From: an uncultured Bacteroidales bacterium
GTDB lineage: Bacteria > Bacteroidota > Bacteroidia > Bacteroidales > UBA932
Reading direction: 5' to 3'
NCBI GenBank assembly: GCA_944326225.1
Contig: CALVDI010000001.1
Location: 62,001 to 126,000, forward strand
DNA: 64,000 nucleotides
Below, piece after piece: positions 45,163-54,107 of this stretch (position 1 is its first letter; every line of letters begins with the position of its first letter). The position numbers and the translations under genes are program-made. The notes under the pieces were generated by a model that saw nothing but the letters and a program-made list of their open reading frames with translations, did no database searches and was not told the DNA's origin.

Positions 45163-46956
45163 TCAACTTTCTATATCCGATATCACTTTCTCCGCCTGAC
45201 GGTAATGTGCTTCCATGGCCTCCGAGCCGCTGGACGGTGCGTAGCGTGCGTACTCACAGGCATCCAGTACCTCGAACAGGGATTTAATCACCGCCTCGTC
45301 CCTGCCCCGGGCCCGCAGTTCCTCCTCTATCCTCTCCCGGCTGAGTTCCGATACGGGAAGCATCAGTTTGTCAGAGATATAGCCTTCTATGGCCTTGTGC
45401 AGTTCCTCGTAGAACGCCGTATAGAGATTCTGCCTGAGGAAGGCGGAGGCAGTTTTAAGTCTTGCCCTGGCCACCTTCATGGCCTTGCGGTTACGGCTGC
45501 CGGCCACGTCCCTGCGAAGAGCGGCGCTTCTTACCAGATATACCCATGCTCCCGCAGTACACAGCAGTATCACTATCGGGACAATATAGATTACGGGAGT
45601 ATCCACCAGAAGCCGGGGTTCCTTACGCAGGCCGGAGGGAGAAGCCGATATGAAGCGGATGTCCTCTCCCAGGCTCTTGACACTCTGTTTGTTGACTCCT
45701 GACGACACCACCGCCGCATCTGTCCGCTGTCCCTGCCCTACCTTCAGTTTCAAGGGGCCTGATGACAGTGTCCTGTAACGCCCGGAGGCTATATCATAAT
45801 ACGAGAACTCCACCGGCGCGATGTCATACTCACCGGGGACTCTGGGGATGAAAGGATACTCAAAAGTCACAGTACCTGACGCACCGGCATCTCCGGTCGA
45901 GACCTTTTCCGTCTTCTTCACGTCATAAGCCTCGAAATCCGAGGGGAATCTCACTTCCGGGGTACTGACAAGGTTGATGTTGCCTGTTCCGGATATCACC
46001 ACTTTCAGAGATGCAGCCTCATGCGCGGCCACACTGTCGGAACTGAAAGCGGCCGACAGCCTGAAACTGCCCACACCTCCCGTAAACGAAGCCGGAGCCC
46101 CCGAAGGAAGAGGCGAGACCTCTATCCGCACCGGAGAGCTGGACACCCTCTTGCGGACTGTCTGATATGTATCGAAGAAATCGTCGAAGATAGACCTGGA
46201 TGCCGAAGGCTGCGAGCGCACCTGTACGAGGCAGACCAGCTCTGCCGGATCGATGGTCATACTGCCCGTCTGCTGGGGCAGCAGCATGTATCTGCGCAGA
46301 AGAGCGGCGTTGTACACCTGGCCGTCATAATTCTCGCGGACGAAAGAAATGTTCTGAGGTGCGTCTATCTCCTGACTCCAGAAGCCGTCGAAGGACGGGA
46401 AACGGATGTCCTCAAACCCACCTATGGCCGAATTCTTAACGTACAGTTTCAGAGTAACGGTTATCGGCTCTCCGACCACCGCCCGCGTCTTGTTGACCGT
46501 CATACGGAGCATGATATCGTCTCCGGCCCGTGGAGCCGCACCCTGCGGGGCGGGAGCCGTGCCCTTGACTACCTCGACATCAGCCGCCTCAGTAGTGTAC
46601 GTCTCCTTGCCTATCTTCACGGAAGCAGGGCCTATCCGGTACTTTCCCACTGCTGTCGGCCGCAGCATGTAGGTATAGATGCTGGAGCGGGACTGGGTGG
46701 TCTTGCCGTTTATCATCTGGAAATTGGAGGATGTGGAGGTCAACGGTCCTGCCAGCACCTCGAAGCCCTCAAAGGACGGTGCCTCGAAATCGGTCACACG
46801 GGCATCGCCGGTAGCCGTAAAGACTACCTTGAAATCCTCGTCCGAGGACACCACTGCGGGCACATCCACCGTAAACGAGTTCTGGGCGGCGGCTGTCACC
46901 GTCCCCAGAAGCACACATACGGATAAAAATAGATTTCTGCTGAATATTCTTGTCAT
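45163..46956 (-). CDS. batD: BatD: large periplasmic membrane-anchored protein
   Basis: 597 residues. A signal peptide (about 1-24) is followed by several Ig-like beta domains typical of BatD (oxygen tolerance family): S-F-T-V-D-V-P, F-E-G-F-E-V-L-A-G-P and Y-T-Y-M-L-R-P-T-A-V-G. A transmembrane helix near 430-450 and a cytoplasmic helical tail follow. Its partners are the VWA proteins BatA and BatB. It lies one base after the batBC stop and 5 bases before batE, so translation is tightly coupled. Confidence 0.92.
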   Translation of the reverse strand: MTRIFSRNLFLSVCVLLGTVTAAAQNSFTVDVPAVVSSDEDFKVVFTATGDARVTDFEAPSFEGFEVLAGPLTSTSSNFQMINGKTTQSRSSIYTYMLRPTAVGKYRIGPASVKIGKETYTTEAADVEVVKGTAPAPQGAAPRAGDDIMLRMTVNKTRAVVGEPITVTLKLYVKNSAIGGFEDIRFPSFDGFWSQEIDAPQNISFVRENYDGQVYNAALLRRYMLLPQQTGSMTIDPAELVCLVQVRSQPSASRSIFDDFFDTYQTVRKRVSSSPVRIEVSPLPSGAPASFTGGVGSFRLSAAFSSDSVAAHEAASLKVVISGTGNINLVSTPEVRFPSDFEAYDVKKTEKVSTGDAGASGTVTFEYPFIPRVPGEYDIAPVEFSYYDIASGRYRTLSSGPLKLKVGQGQRTDAAVVSSGVNKQSVKSLGEDIRFISASPSGLRKEPRLLVDTPVIYIVPIVILLCTAGAWVYLVRSAALRRDVAGSRNRKAMKVARARLKTASAFLRQNLYTAFYEELHKAIEGYISDKLMLPVSELSRERIEEELRARGRDEAVIKSLFEVLDACEYARYAPSSGSEAMEAHYRQAEKVISDIES

Positions 46957-46957
46957 C

Positions 46958-48676
46958 TTACCAATTTTTCTCCTTCTCTTTTGATTTCTGCTGCTCCGCC
47001 TTGGCCTTTTTCACCTTGTCCTGCGTCTGCTTTTCCTTGTCTTCTATGGCCTGGAGCATCTGCTGGGCCGCCTGAGGAGTTATCTGGGGCTGGTCCTGCT
47101 GCTGTTGCTGATTCTGCTGATCTTGATTCTGATCCTGCTTATTGTCCTGATTCTGTTGATCCTGCTCCTTATTCTGATCCTGGTCCTGCTGATCTTTCTG
47201 ATCCTGCTGCTGATTCTGGTTCTGTTGCTGCTGTTGCTGTTCTTTCAGCATCTTCTGCGCATATGCCAGATTGGACTTGGTCTCAAAATTATCCGGTTCA
47301 AGCCTCAGGGACTCCTTGTACGCATCCACAGCCTCCTGATACTTCTTCTGCTTCAGGGCCAGATTGCCGCTGTTGTGGAAACAGTCCGAGGCCCTGGACG
47401 GAGAGACACTCTTGAGAGAGTCACCCAGTCCCTTAAGATACAGCTCCGCCTCACTGTAGCTTTCCGTCCTGTAAAGGGCATTGCCGAGATTGTACTTGGC
47501 GGTTATCGACGTGGAGTCCTCAACCAGAGCCCGCTTGTAGTCCAGTTCCGCCTCCCGGAACTCGCCTTTCTTGAACTCCCGGTTGCCTGCCCTGACCTCC
47601 GAACGGTCGCTCTGAGCCTGGAGCATCACTGGCGACGCAAGCATCAGGATGAGCACGACCACCATCCCCTTCCCGACCCCGAAGAGGCTCCTGCGGTTGC
47701 GGGTGTCCGATATCATAAACTCTATCAACATAAATATCAATGCTATGGCAAAGAAATACATATACTGCTCGTCATACTCCTCGAAGACCACCGACTGGAA
47801 GTCCTTCTCCTCCAGGCTACGGATCTCGTCAATCACCGGATTGAGTCCGAACTCGGTGTTGCCGGCCCTGACATAAAGTCCCTTGCCGGCCGAAGCCACC
47901 TCTTTCAGGGTCGCCTCGTCCAGACGGGTCACTACGATATTGCCGTCCTTGTCCTTCAGCAGCTCGCCGTCCACCGGTATGGGCTTGCCCTCCGGTGAGC
48001 CGACTCCGATGCAGAACACCCGTGCCCCCATATCCACCGCATCCCTGGCCGCAGCCACCGGGTCGTCCTCGTGGTTCTCGCCGTCGGTTATCAGGATGAT
48101 GGCGCGGCTGTTCTCACTCTCGGATGTAAAACTCCTGATGGCCGTCCTTATGGCCTCTCCCATCGCCGTACCCTGAACCGGCACTGACTCCGTGGTGATG
48201 GAACTGAGAAATATCTTGGCCGAGACATAGTCCGAAGTGACAGGCAGCTGCACAAACGACTCTCCGGCAAAGATTATCAGACCGATACGGTCTCCCTGAA
48301 GCTCATCCACCAGCTTGGATATCGCCAGCTTCGCCCTTTCCAGACGGTTGGGCGAGTAATCCTCCGCCAGCATGGAGTTGGAGACATCCAGCACCACCAT
48401 GATCTCCGCTCCTTTCACCTGCTTTTCCTTCAGTATGGCTCCCAGCTGAGGCCTGGCCATACCTATGGCAAAGAACAGCAGGGCCAGCGAGATGAGTGTA
48501 AGCTTCAGCCAGCCCTTGCGCCTGGGCACCAGCGGTGCCAGGGAGCTGACCAGGTCCGGGTCTCCGAAACGGGCTATACGTCTCTTCCTCCATCTGCGCA
48601 TCAGCCAGTAGGCTATGTACATCAGTGGGATGAGCAGTATCAACAACAGATATAAAGGTTGTGCCAGGTAAATCAT
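46958..48676 (-). CDS. batB: BatB-BatC fusion: VWA membrane protein with TPR and Gln-rich tail
   Basis: 572 residues. Two N-terminal transmembrane helices precede a von Willebrand A domain (about 85-290) with the intact MIDAS D-V-S-N-S, Thr in Q-G-T-A-M-G-E-A and Asp in L-I-T-D-G-E-N. A third helix lies around 310-325 and a fourth around 340-355 ahead of the BatC part, which has TPR repeats (A-K-Y-N-L-G-N-A-L-Y, F-H-N-S-G-N-L-A-L). A Gln/Asp/Asn-rich tract of 54 residues (478-531) and a charged tail end the protein. In many genomes batB and batC are separate genes; here they form one frame. It starts overlapping batA by four bases. Confidence 0.92.
   Translation of the reverse strand: MIYLAQPLYLLLILLIPLMYIAYWLMRRWRKRRIARFGDPDLVSSLAPLVPRRKGWLKLTLISLALLFFAIGMARPQLGAILKEKQVKGAEIMVVLDVSNSMLAEDYSPNRLERAKLAISKLVDELQGDRIGLIIFAGESFVQLPVTSDYVSAKIFLSSITTESVPVQGTAMGEAIRTAIRSFTSESENSRAIILITDGENHEDDPVAAARDAVDMGARVFCIGVGSPEGKPIPVDGELLKDKDGNIVVTRLDEATLKEVASAGKGLYVRAGNTEFGLNPVIDEIRSLEEKDFQSVVFEEYDEQYMYFFAIALIFMLIEFMISDTRNRRSLFGVGKGMVVVLILMLASPVMLQAQSDRSEVRAGNREFKKGEFREAELDYKRALVEDSTSITAKYNLGNALYRTESYSEAELYLKGLGDSLKSVSPSRASDCFHNSGNLALKQKKYQEAVDAYKESLRLEPDNFETKSNLAYAQKMLKEQQQQQQNQNQQQDQKDQQDQDQNKEQDQQNQDNKQDQNQDQQNQQQQQDQPQITPQAAQQMLQAIEDKEKQTQDKVKKAKAEQQKSKEKEKNW
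47084..47245 (-). repeat. Gln-rich low-complexity tract in BatBC
   Basis: About 54 codons, mostly CAG/CAA with GAT and AAT interspersed, encode a Q/D/N-rich linker. The repetition is at both DNA and protein level, so slippage could change its length. Confidence 0.85.
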
Positions 48677-49668
48677 GCTATCCTCCTTGCTGCAAAAATT
48701 CTCAAAACTATCTCCAGCAGGAACGCGGCCAGGGCCCAGATGGCGAAGCGGCCGAACTCCTCGGTATAGACGGGGAAGGAGTCCACTGTGATCCTGACCT
48801 TCTCCATCTTATTGATCTCGTCGTAGATCTGCATCAGCTTGGTATTGTCGGTGGCCCTGAAATACGAGCCGCCCGTCTCCTCGGCTATCTGCCGGAGCAG
48901 ATCCTCGTCTATCTCCACCTTCACGTCCATGACCCTCACTCCGAACGGAGTCATCACAGGATACGGAGCTGTACCCATAGCGCCTACACCTATCGTATAG
49001 ACCCTGATTCCGTAAGTCTCGGCTATCTCGGCGGCTGTCAGGGGCGTCACCTCTCCCCGGTTGTTCACTCCGTCTGTAAGCAGTATCACCACCCGGCTCT
49101 TGGCCTGGGAGTCCTTCAGACGGGCCACGGCATTGGCCAGACCGTTGCCGATGGCTGTTCCATCGTCTATCAGACCGCATTCTATGTCGTTGATGAGATT
49201 GATAAGCGTTGCCCGGTCAGTAGTCAAAGGACACTGCGTATAGCTCTCTCCGGCAAACACGACCACTCCTATGCGGTCGGAGGGCCTCTGGGATATGAAC
49301 TCTATGGCTATGCTCTTTGCGGCCTCGATGCGGTCCGGGGTAAAATCCCTGGCCAGCATACTGGTGGACACGTCCAGAGCCAGGACTATGTCTATGCCCT
49401 CCGAGTCCGTCCTGGTAACATTGGAGGAGGTCTTCGGCCTGGCTATGGCCACGATAAGCAGGGCCACCGCTATCATCCTGAGCACAAAGGGCAGATGACG
49501 CAGCACCCCGGCCGCCCCGGCACTTTTCCGGGACAGAGGAGCCGTCGTGGACATGACGACGTAGGGCCGCTTCTTGCGGAGCTGCCGCCACACATACAGT
49601 GCGGCCATGGGTATCAGGAGCAGTTCCAGATACAGCAGTGATGGATATTGGAAGAAAAAGTCATTCAT
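48673..49668 (-). CDS. batA: BatA: VWA-domain membrane protein
   Basis: 331 residues. Two N-terminal transmembrane helices (about 8-24, 58-76) are followed by a VWA domain with intact MIDAS D-V-S-T-S, D-G-T-A-I-G-N-G and L-L-T-D-G-V-N-N, then a C-terminal transmembrane helix. It is a paralogue of BatB. The two probably form a metal-dependent adhesion-type complex in the inner membrane. It overlaps batBC by four bases and the upstream gene by eight bases. Confidence 0.93.
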   Translation of the reverse strand: MNDFFFQYPSLLYLELLLIPMAALYVWRQLRKKRPYVVMSTTAPLSRKSAGAAGVLRHLPFVLRMIAVALLIVAIARPKTSSNVTRTDSEGIDIVLALDVSTSMLARDFTPDRIEAAKSIAIEFISQRPSDRIGVVVFAGESYTQCPLTTDRATLINLINDIECGLIDDGTAIGNGLANAVARLKDSQAKSRVVILLTDGVNNRGEVTPLTAAEIAETYGIRVYTIGVGAMGTAPYPVMTPFGVRVMDVKVEIDEDLLRQIAEETGGSYFRATDNTKLMQIYDEINKMEKVRITVDSFPVYTEEFGRFAIWALAAFLLEIVLRIFAARRIA

Positions 49669-50638
49669 CTTTCCTGCCTCCTTCTGTTGCTTTACCGTCC
49701 GCCTCCAGTTCCTGCATGAAGGTGTCGTTGACGAACCGCACCGCTACGGGCACCGCGTTCTCATTCTCCGCCTCAGTAGCCGAATATTTGGCGAACTTGA
49801 CCAGGTCTGCCGTCCCGAACAGCTCCTTGAGGGCCTCGTAGTCAGAAGGAGCCAGGTCCTTCACGGACAGATCGACCAGTATCTCATTGGATGTACGCTC
49901 TATGGTCTTGATGCCGAAACGCTGCTCTATGTAGACTCTCAGCGTATCTGTAATCTCGGTATAATACTGCTTCTGATTGCCCTTCTGCCACAGTTTCTCT
50001 CCCCTTATCCGGTCCAGGCTGCGCAGAGCCACGATATGAGGAGGATCCTTCGGGTCCGGCTTGCCGAACACCATTCCCGTCTTTTTACGCTTGAGGGCAA
50101 AATGCACTGTCAGGACGACCACTGCGACGAGAGCCGCCAGCAGCAGGATCCACGGCACCAGTTCCTTGAAAGTCACCGGATAGCGGAACTGCGGACGGAT
50201 ATCGTACATCTGATAAGTCGTAGTGTCTATCGGCACCGTAGTCACCTCCAGCGGCACCTCCGGCAGCTGCATCGTATCCACGCCCTGTCCGTCCCGGTAG
50301 AAATACACCACCAGCGGAGGCAGCACATAGCTTCCGCTGTCGAACGAGGTGACAAGAGCACGGGTCTCCACCATAGAGAAGTCCTTCTTCCGCTCCACTG
50401 TATCTACCTTAAAGTCCCCTATCAGTTCCACTCCCGGCACCACATAGCCCGACATCGAGTCTATCTTCACGGACATTCCTTTCGGAACCTTTATCCTGGA
50501 CTTCCATTCCACCTGGTCTCCGATAAGTATCGTATCCCTGGACACCGTGGCGGAAAGTATGTCCTGTGCCCCGGCCCTGAAAGAGACAGTCATGGCCGCA
50601 AGCACCGCCAGAGAGAGTATCAATTTCTTCATTTTCAT
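49661..50638 (-). CDS. Bat-operon membrane protein between DUF58 and BatA
   Basis: 325 residues. A signal peptide (M-K-M-K-K-L-I-L-S-L-A-V-L-A) is followed by a beta-rich periplasmic domain (about 27-150), one transmembrane helix (about 165-187) and a cytoplasmic helical domain with Q-Y-Y-T-E-I-T-D-T-L-R-V-Y-I-E-Q-R-F-G. This tail resembles the C-terminal part of BatD and DUF4381 proteins. It occupies the slot of the small uncharacterised gene present in most Bacteroidota Bat operons. It overlaps batA by 8 bases and follows the DUF58 gene by 3 bases. Confidence 0.82.
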   Translation of the reverse strand: MKMKKLILSLAVLAAMTVSFRAGAQDILSATVSRDTILIGDQVEWKSRIKVPKGMSVKIDSMSGYVVPGVELIGDFKVDTVERKKDFSMVETRALVTSFDSGSYVLPPLVVYFYRDGQGVDTMQLPEVPLEVTTVPIDTTTYQMYDIRPQFRYPVTFKELVPWILLLAALVAVVVLTVHFALKRKKTGMVFGKPDPKDPPHIVALRSLDRIRGEKLWQKGNQKQYYTEITDTLRVYIEQRFGIKTIERTSNEILVDLSVKDLAPSDYEALKELFGTADLVKFAKYSATEAENENAVPVAVRFVNDTFMQELEADGKATEGGRKDE

Positions 50639-50641
50639 ATC

Positions 50642-51529
50642 CTATGCCCTAGTCTTGAACAAAGCCACCAGGCTCTTCACATAATCCTGGTCAGTCCTGA
50701 TGCTGACCGTATCCACTTTATATTTGCGGAGCACCAGCAGCGTCTCCGCATAGGCCTTCCTGGCCCATTCCCCGTAATCCTCCCGCACCGACCTGAGCGA
50801 GGTATCCACATACACGATCCTGCCGGTCTCGCTGTCCCGGACCGGAAGCAGTCCCACGTCCGGCAAAGTGCGGTCCCGCTCGTCGTAGATATTGATCACC
50901 GATATGTCATGCCGTCCTACCGCCACCTTCAGGGCCTCCTCGTAATTGGGATGCAGGGTCGTCCCGTCCACATCCAGCATATCCGAGAGCAGGAAGGCCG
51001 TACAGCGTTTCTTGAGGGCATTGGTCAGAAACCGCAGCGCCTCGCCGATGTCCGTACCCCTGTCCTGAGGCTCGAACTCCAGCACCTCCCTGATGATACG
51101 CAGCAGATGGCTGCGGCCCTTCTTGGGAGGGATGAATTTCTCCACCTTCGTACTGAAGAACAGGGCACCTACCTTGTCGTTGTTGATCAGGGCCGAGAAT
51201 GACAGCACCGCCGCTATCTCCGCCGTCAGGTCCTTCTTGGTCTTGGACATGGTGCCGAACATCCCGGAAGCACTGGCATCGATGAGCAGCATCACCGTCA
51301 GCTCCCTCTCCTCCTCGAACACCTTTATATAAGGAGTGCCTGTGCGCGCGGTGACATTCCAGTCCATATTGCGCACGTCGTCCCCTATCTGATACTCGCG
51401 GACCTCGCTGAAAGCCATACCGCGGCCCTTGAAGGCCGAATGGTACTCTCCGGCGAATATCTGGCTGGAGAGAGCACGGGTCTTGATCTCTATCTTGCGG
51501 ACTTTCTTTAACAGGTCGTTGCTGTCCAT
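50642..51529 (-). CDS. DUF58 domain protein of the Bat/MoxR operon
   Basis: 295 residues with no transmembrane segment. The DUF58 core is seen as Y-H-S-A-F-K-G-R-G-M-A-F-S-E-V-R-E-Y-Q and D-D-V-R-N-M-D-W-N-V-T-A-R. A VWA-like fold with the acidic L-L-I-D-A-S-A-S-G-M-F-G follows. It is encoded 3 bases after moxR, the constant partner of this family. It probably acts as a cytoplasmic adaptor between the MoxR ATPase and the Bat membrane VWA proteins (inference from conserved neighbourhood). Confidence 0.92.
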   Translation of the reverse strand: MDSNDLLKKVRKIEIKTRALSSQIFAGEYHSAFKGRGMAFSEVREYQIGDDVRNMDWNVTARTGTPYIKVFEEERELTVMLLIDASASGMFGTMSKTKKDLTAEIAAVLSFSALINNDKVGALFFSTKVEKFIPPKKGRSHLLRIIREVLEFEPQDRGTDIGEALRFLTNALKKRCTAFLLSDMLDVDGTTLHPNYEEALKVAVGRHDISVINIYDERDRTLPDVGLLPVRDSETGRIVYVDTSLRSVREDYGEWARKAYAETLLVLRKYKVDTVSIRTDQDYVKSLVALFKTRA

Positions 51530-51532
51530 ATA

Positions 51533-52525
51533 CTACGGAACCTCCACCGCATTGATGATGTCTGAAATAATATTCTCACTGGTGACGTTCTCCGCCTCGG
51601 CCTCGTAGGTAAGTCCGATACGGTGACGGAGCACCTCATAGCATACGGCCCTCACATCCTCGGGGATCACATAGCCGCGACGCTTGATGAAGGCGTAGGC
51701 CTTGGACGCCATGGCCAGGGAGATGGAGGCACGGGGAGACGCACCGTAGGAGATCATGTCCTTGAGGGACTTGAGTCCGTAGTCCTCCGGAGTACGGGTC
51801 GCGTACACTATATCCACGATATAACGCTCTATCTTCTCATCCATATAGACATCACGGACCACACTGCGGGCCTTGATGATATCCTCGGGCTGGAGCACCG
51901 CATTGGCCTTGGGGAACTCGCCGCTGTTGTTCATGCGGATAATCAGTTTCTCCTCCTCCTTCTTGGGATAGGTCACCACCACCTTGAGCATGAAACGGTC
52001 CACCTGCGCCTCAGGCAATGGGTATGTACCCTCCTGCTCTATCGGGTTCTGGGTCGCCATGACGAGGAACGGCTCTGGCAGCTTGAATGTCTGCTCGCCG
52101 ATAGTCACCTGACGCTCCTGCATGGCCTCAAGCAGGGCCGACTGCACCTTGGCCGGAGAACGGTTGATCTCGTCGGCCAGTACGAAATTGGCGAAGACAG
52201 GACCTTTCTTTATCTGGAACTGCTCGCTCTTCTGACTGTATATCATGGTTCCGATAAGGTCGGCAGGCAACAGGTCAGGAGTGAACTGGATACGGCTGAA
52301 CCTGGCATTGATGCACGAGGCCAGCGTATTGATGGCCAATGTCTTGGCCAGACCGGGAACACCTTCCAGCAGGATATGTCCGTTTGCCAGAAGTCCTATG
52401 AGCAGATTCTCGACCAGATGTTTCTGGCCCACGATCACTTTTGTCATCTCCATGGAAAGGATGTCCACAAAAGCACTTTCTTTCTGTATTCGCTCGTTAA
52501 GTTCTTTAATGTTTACGGTGTCCAT
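51533..52525 (-). CDS. moxR: MoxR-family AAA+ ATPase
   Basis: 330 residues. The AAA+ core has Walker A G-V-P-G-L-A-K-T, Walker B V-L-A-D-E-I-N-R, the M-A-T-Q-N-P-I-E-Q-E-G-T-Y-P-L-P-E-A sensor 1 stretch and the sensor 2 region S-P-R-A-S. MoxR proteins are chaperone-like ATPases that activate metal- or VWA-containing complexes. It is first in the long moxR-DUF58-bat operon, with a promoter 43 bases upstream that faces the truA promoter. Confidence 0.96.
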   Translation of the reverse strand: MDTVNIKELNERIQKESAFVDILSMEMTKVIVGQKHLVENLLIGLLANGHILLEGVPGLAKTLAINTLASCINARFSRIQFTPDLLPADLIGTMIYSQKSEQFQIKKGPVFANFVLADEINRSPAKVQSALLEAMQERQVTIGEQTFKLPEPFLVMATQNPIEQEGTYPLPEAQVDRFMLKVVVTYPKKEEEKLIIRMNNSGEFPKANAVLQPEDIIKARSVVRDVYMDEKIERYIVDIVYATRTPEDYGLKSLKDMISYGASPRASISLAMASKAYAFIKRRGYVIPEDVRAVCYEVLRHRIGLTYEAEAENVTSENIISDIINAVEVP

Positions 52526-52546
52526 TTTGAAATATTAAAATATTTG

Positions 52547-52554
52547 TATTTTTG
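52547..52554 (+). promoter_or_regulatory. Promoter -7 box (TATTTTTG) of truA
   Basis: TATTTTTG lies 40 bases upstream of the truA ATG. It stands in front of and pointing toward the minus-strand moxR box at 52568-52575. Confidence 0.55.
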
Positions 52555-52567
52555 CTGTCTAAAATTA

Positions 52568-52575
52568 CAAAAATA
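52568..52575 (-). promoter_or_regulatory. Promoter -7 box (TATTTTTG) of the moxR-bat operon
   Basis: TATTTTTG on the minus strand lies 42 bases before the moxR ATG at 52525. The predicted start near 52563 overlaps the truA start region. Confidence 0.55.
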
Positions 52576-52594
52576 AGATTTTCTCCGGAATACA

Positions 52595-53383
52595 ATGAGG
52601 TTTTTCGCTTCAATATCGTACAACGGCTCAGGTTTCAGCGGCTGGCAGATACAGCAGAACGCCCCGAGTATACAGGACGAGGTGCAGAAGGCCCTCTCGG
52701 CTGTCCTGAGGGAGAAAACCGACGTGACGGGAGCCGGCAGGACAGACACGGGTGTCAATGCCTCCGGATTCACGGCACATTTTGACTTTGACGGTGACAT
52801 CATCCTCAAAGAGCACGACCGCATAATCTACAAAATAAATGCCATCCTGCCCGGAAGGATAGTCGTAAATTCAATAAGGCGTGTCAGAGATGACGCGCAC
52901 GCCCGGTTCGACGCCGTCAGCCGCACCTACAGATACTACATCCACAGCAGCAAGGACCCTTTCGCCAGAGAGTTCTCGTGGTTCTGCAAATTCCCTCTGG
53001 ACGTGGAAGCGATGAACAAGGCCGCAGGCATGATTCTGGGACGCAGGGACTTCAGCTGCTTTGAAAAAACCGGAGGCACTGCGGCCACACCATTCTGCGA
53101 CGTCACATCGGCAGGATGGAACCGGTACACCCCGTCCACGGCCTCCCTGCCCGGAACCGACTATCTGGTCTTCACCATAACAGCCAACCGTTTCCTGCGC
53201 AATATGGTCCGGGCCATTGTCGGCACGATGATTGAGATAGGACGTGGAAAGCGTCCGCCGGAATGGATAGCCGACGTGCTCTCCTCCCGCGACCGCTGCG
53301 AGGCGGGGCAGTCCGTCCCGGGACATGCCCTCTTCCTCACGGACATAGAATACCCGAAAGAAATATTTGAATACAAATTATAA
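52595..53383 (+). CDS. truA: tRNA pseudouridine(38-40) synthase TruA
   Basis: 262 residues, normal length. It opens M-R-F-F-A-S-I-S-Y-N-G and has the catalytic Asp51 in G-A-G-R-T-D-T-G-V-N-A. Further motifs are S-R-T-Y-R-Y-Y-I and the RNA-binding F-L-R-N-M-V-R-A-I-V-G-T-M. It isomerises uridines in the anticodon arm of several tRNAs. exbB follows 20 bases downstream in the same direction, so it may be read into the TonB energy genes. Confidence 0.96.
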   Translation: MRFFASISYNGSGFSGWQIQQNAPSIQDEVQKALSAVLREKTDVTGAGRTDTGVNASGFTAHFDFDGDIILKEHDRIIYKINAILPGRIVVNSIRRVRDDAHARFDAVSRTYRYYIHSSKDPFAREFSWFCKFPLDVEAMNKAAGMILGRRDFSCFEKTGGTAATPFCDVTSAGWNRYTPSTASLPGTDYLVFTITANRFLRNMVRAIVGTMIEIGRGKRPPEWIADVLSSRDRCEAGQSVPGHALFLTDIEYPKEIFEYKL

Positions 53384-53403
53384 TTTACAACAACCTTTTT
53401 ACC

Positions 53404-54105
53404 ATGCTCACATTACTGCAAGTCAATTCCGAGGCACTCATTCAAGAGGCTGCCGCTCCCGAAAAGATGTCCCTTATCAAGATGGCCGTCGCCGGAGGCT
53501 GGCTGATGCTCGTCCTTCTGGCACTCTCCATCATAGCCGTCTATATCTTAGGCAGCCGCTGGTGGGCTATACGTCAGGCTCTCAAGATAGACCCTCATTT
53601 CATGGACAACATACGCGGACTGCTGCGCGAGGGAAAGACCCAGGCCGCACTGGCCCTGTGCCGCGACACCCAGTCCCCCATCGCAAGGCTTATAGAGAAA
53701 GGCATCCGGATGCAGGGCCGCCCGCTCCAGGACATCCAGGCCGCTGTTGAGAATACCGGCAACATCGAGGTTTCCAAGATCGAGAAAGGTATGCCCATGC
53801 TGGCCACGGTGGCCGGAGGCGCGCCCATGGTGGGATTCCTCGGAACGGTCGCAGGTATGATACAGGCCTTCTACAACATGGCCCGGGCCGGCAGCAACAT
53901 CGACATCACGCTGCTTTCCGACGGTATCTACACGGCCATGGTGACCACTGTCGGCGGACTCATCGTCGGCATCATCGCCTACTTCGGATACAACTGGCTG
54001 ACCGCCCGCATCGATGACCTGGTCTTCAAGATGGACAGCGCGGTAATCTCTCTGATGGACATATTCAACGGTCAGGACAGCACTGACGGCAAGAAGGAGA
54101 TCTGA
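53404..54105 (+). CDS. exbB: MotA/TolQ/ExbB proton channel protein
   Basis: 233 residues. Three transmembrane helices are visible: about 26-48, about 140-160 with P-M-V-G-F-L-G-T-V-A-G-M-I, and about 175-200 with T-A-M-V-T-T-V-G-G-L-I-V-G. The large cytoplasmic loop lies between the first two helices, as in ExbB. With ExbD it harvests proton motive force for TonB in the inner membrane. It is 2 bases from exbD in the exbB-exbD-tonB unit. Confidence 0.95.
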   Translation: MLTLLQVNSEALIQEAAAPEKMSLIKMAVAGGWLMLVLLALSIIAVYILGSRWWAIRQALKIDPHFMDNIRGLLREGKTQAALALCRDTQSPIARLIEKGIRMQGRPLQDIQAAVENTGNIEVSKIEKGMPMLATVAGGAPMVGFLGTVAGMIQAFYNMARAGSNIDITLLSDGIYTAMVTTVGGLIVGIIAYFGYNWLTARIDDLVFKMDSAVISLMDIFNGQDSTDGKKEI

Positions 54106-54107
54106 CA

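Noticed and set aside
47084..47245. Regular repeats that could suggest a CRISPR-like array
   Set aside because: They are CAG/CAA codons of a Gln-rich tract inside the BatBC frame, without spacers.
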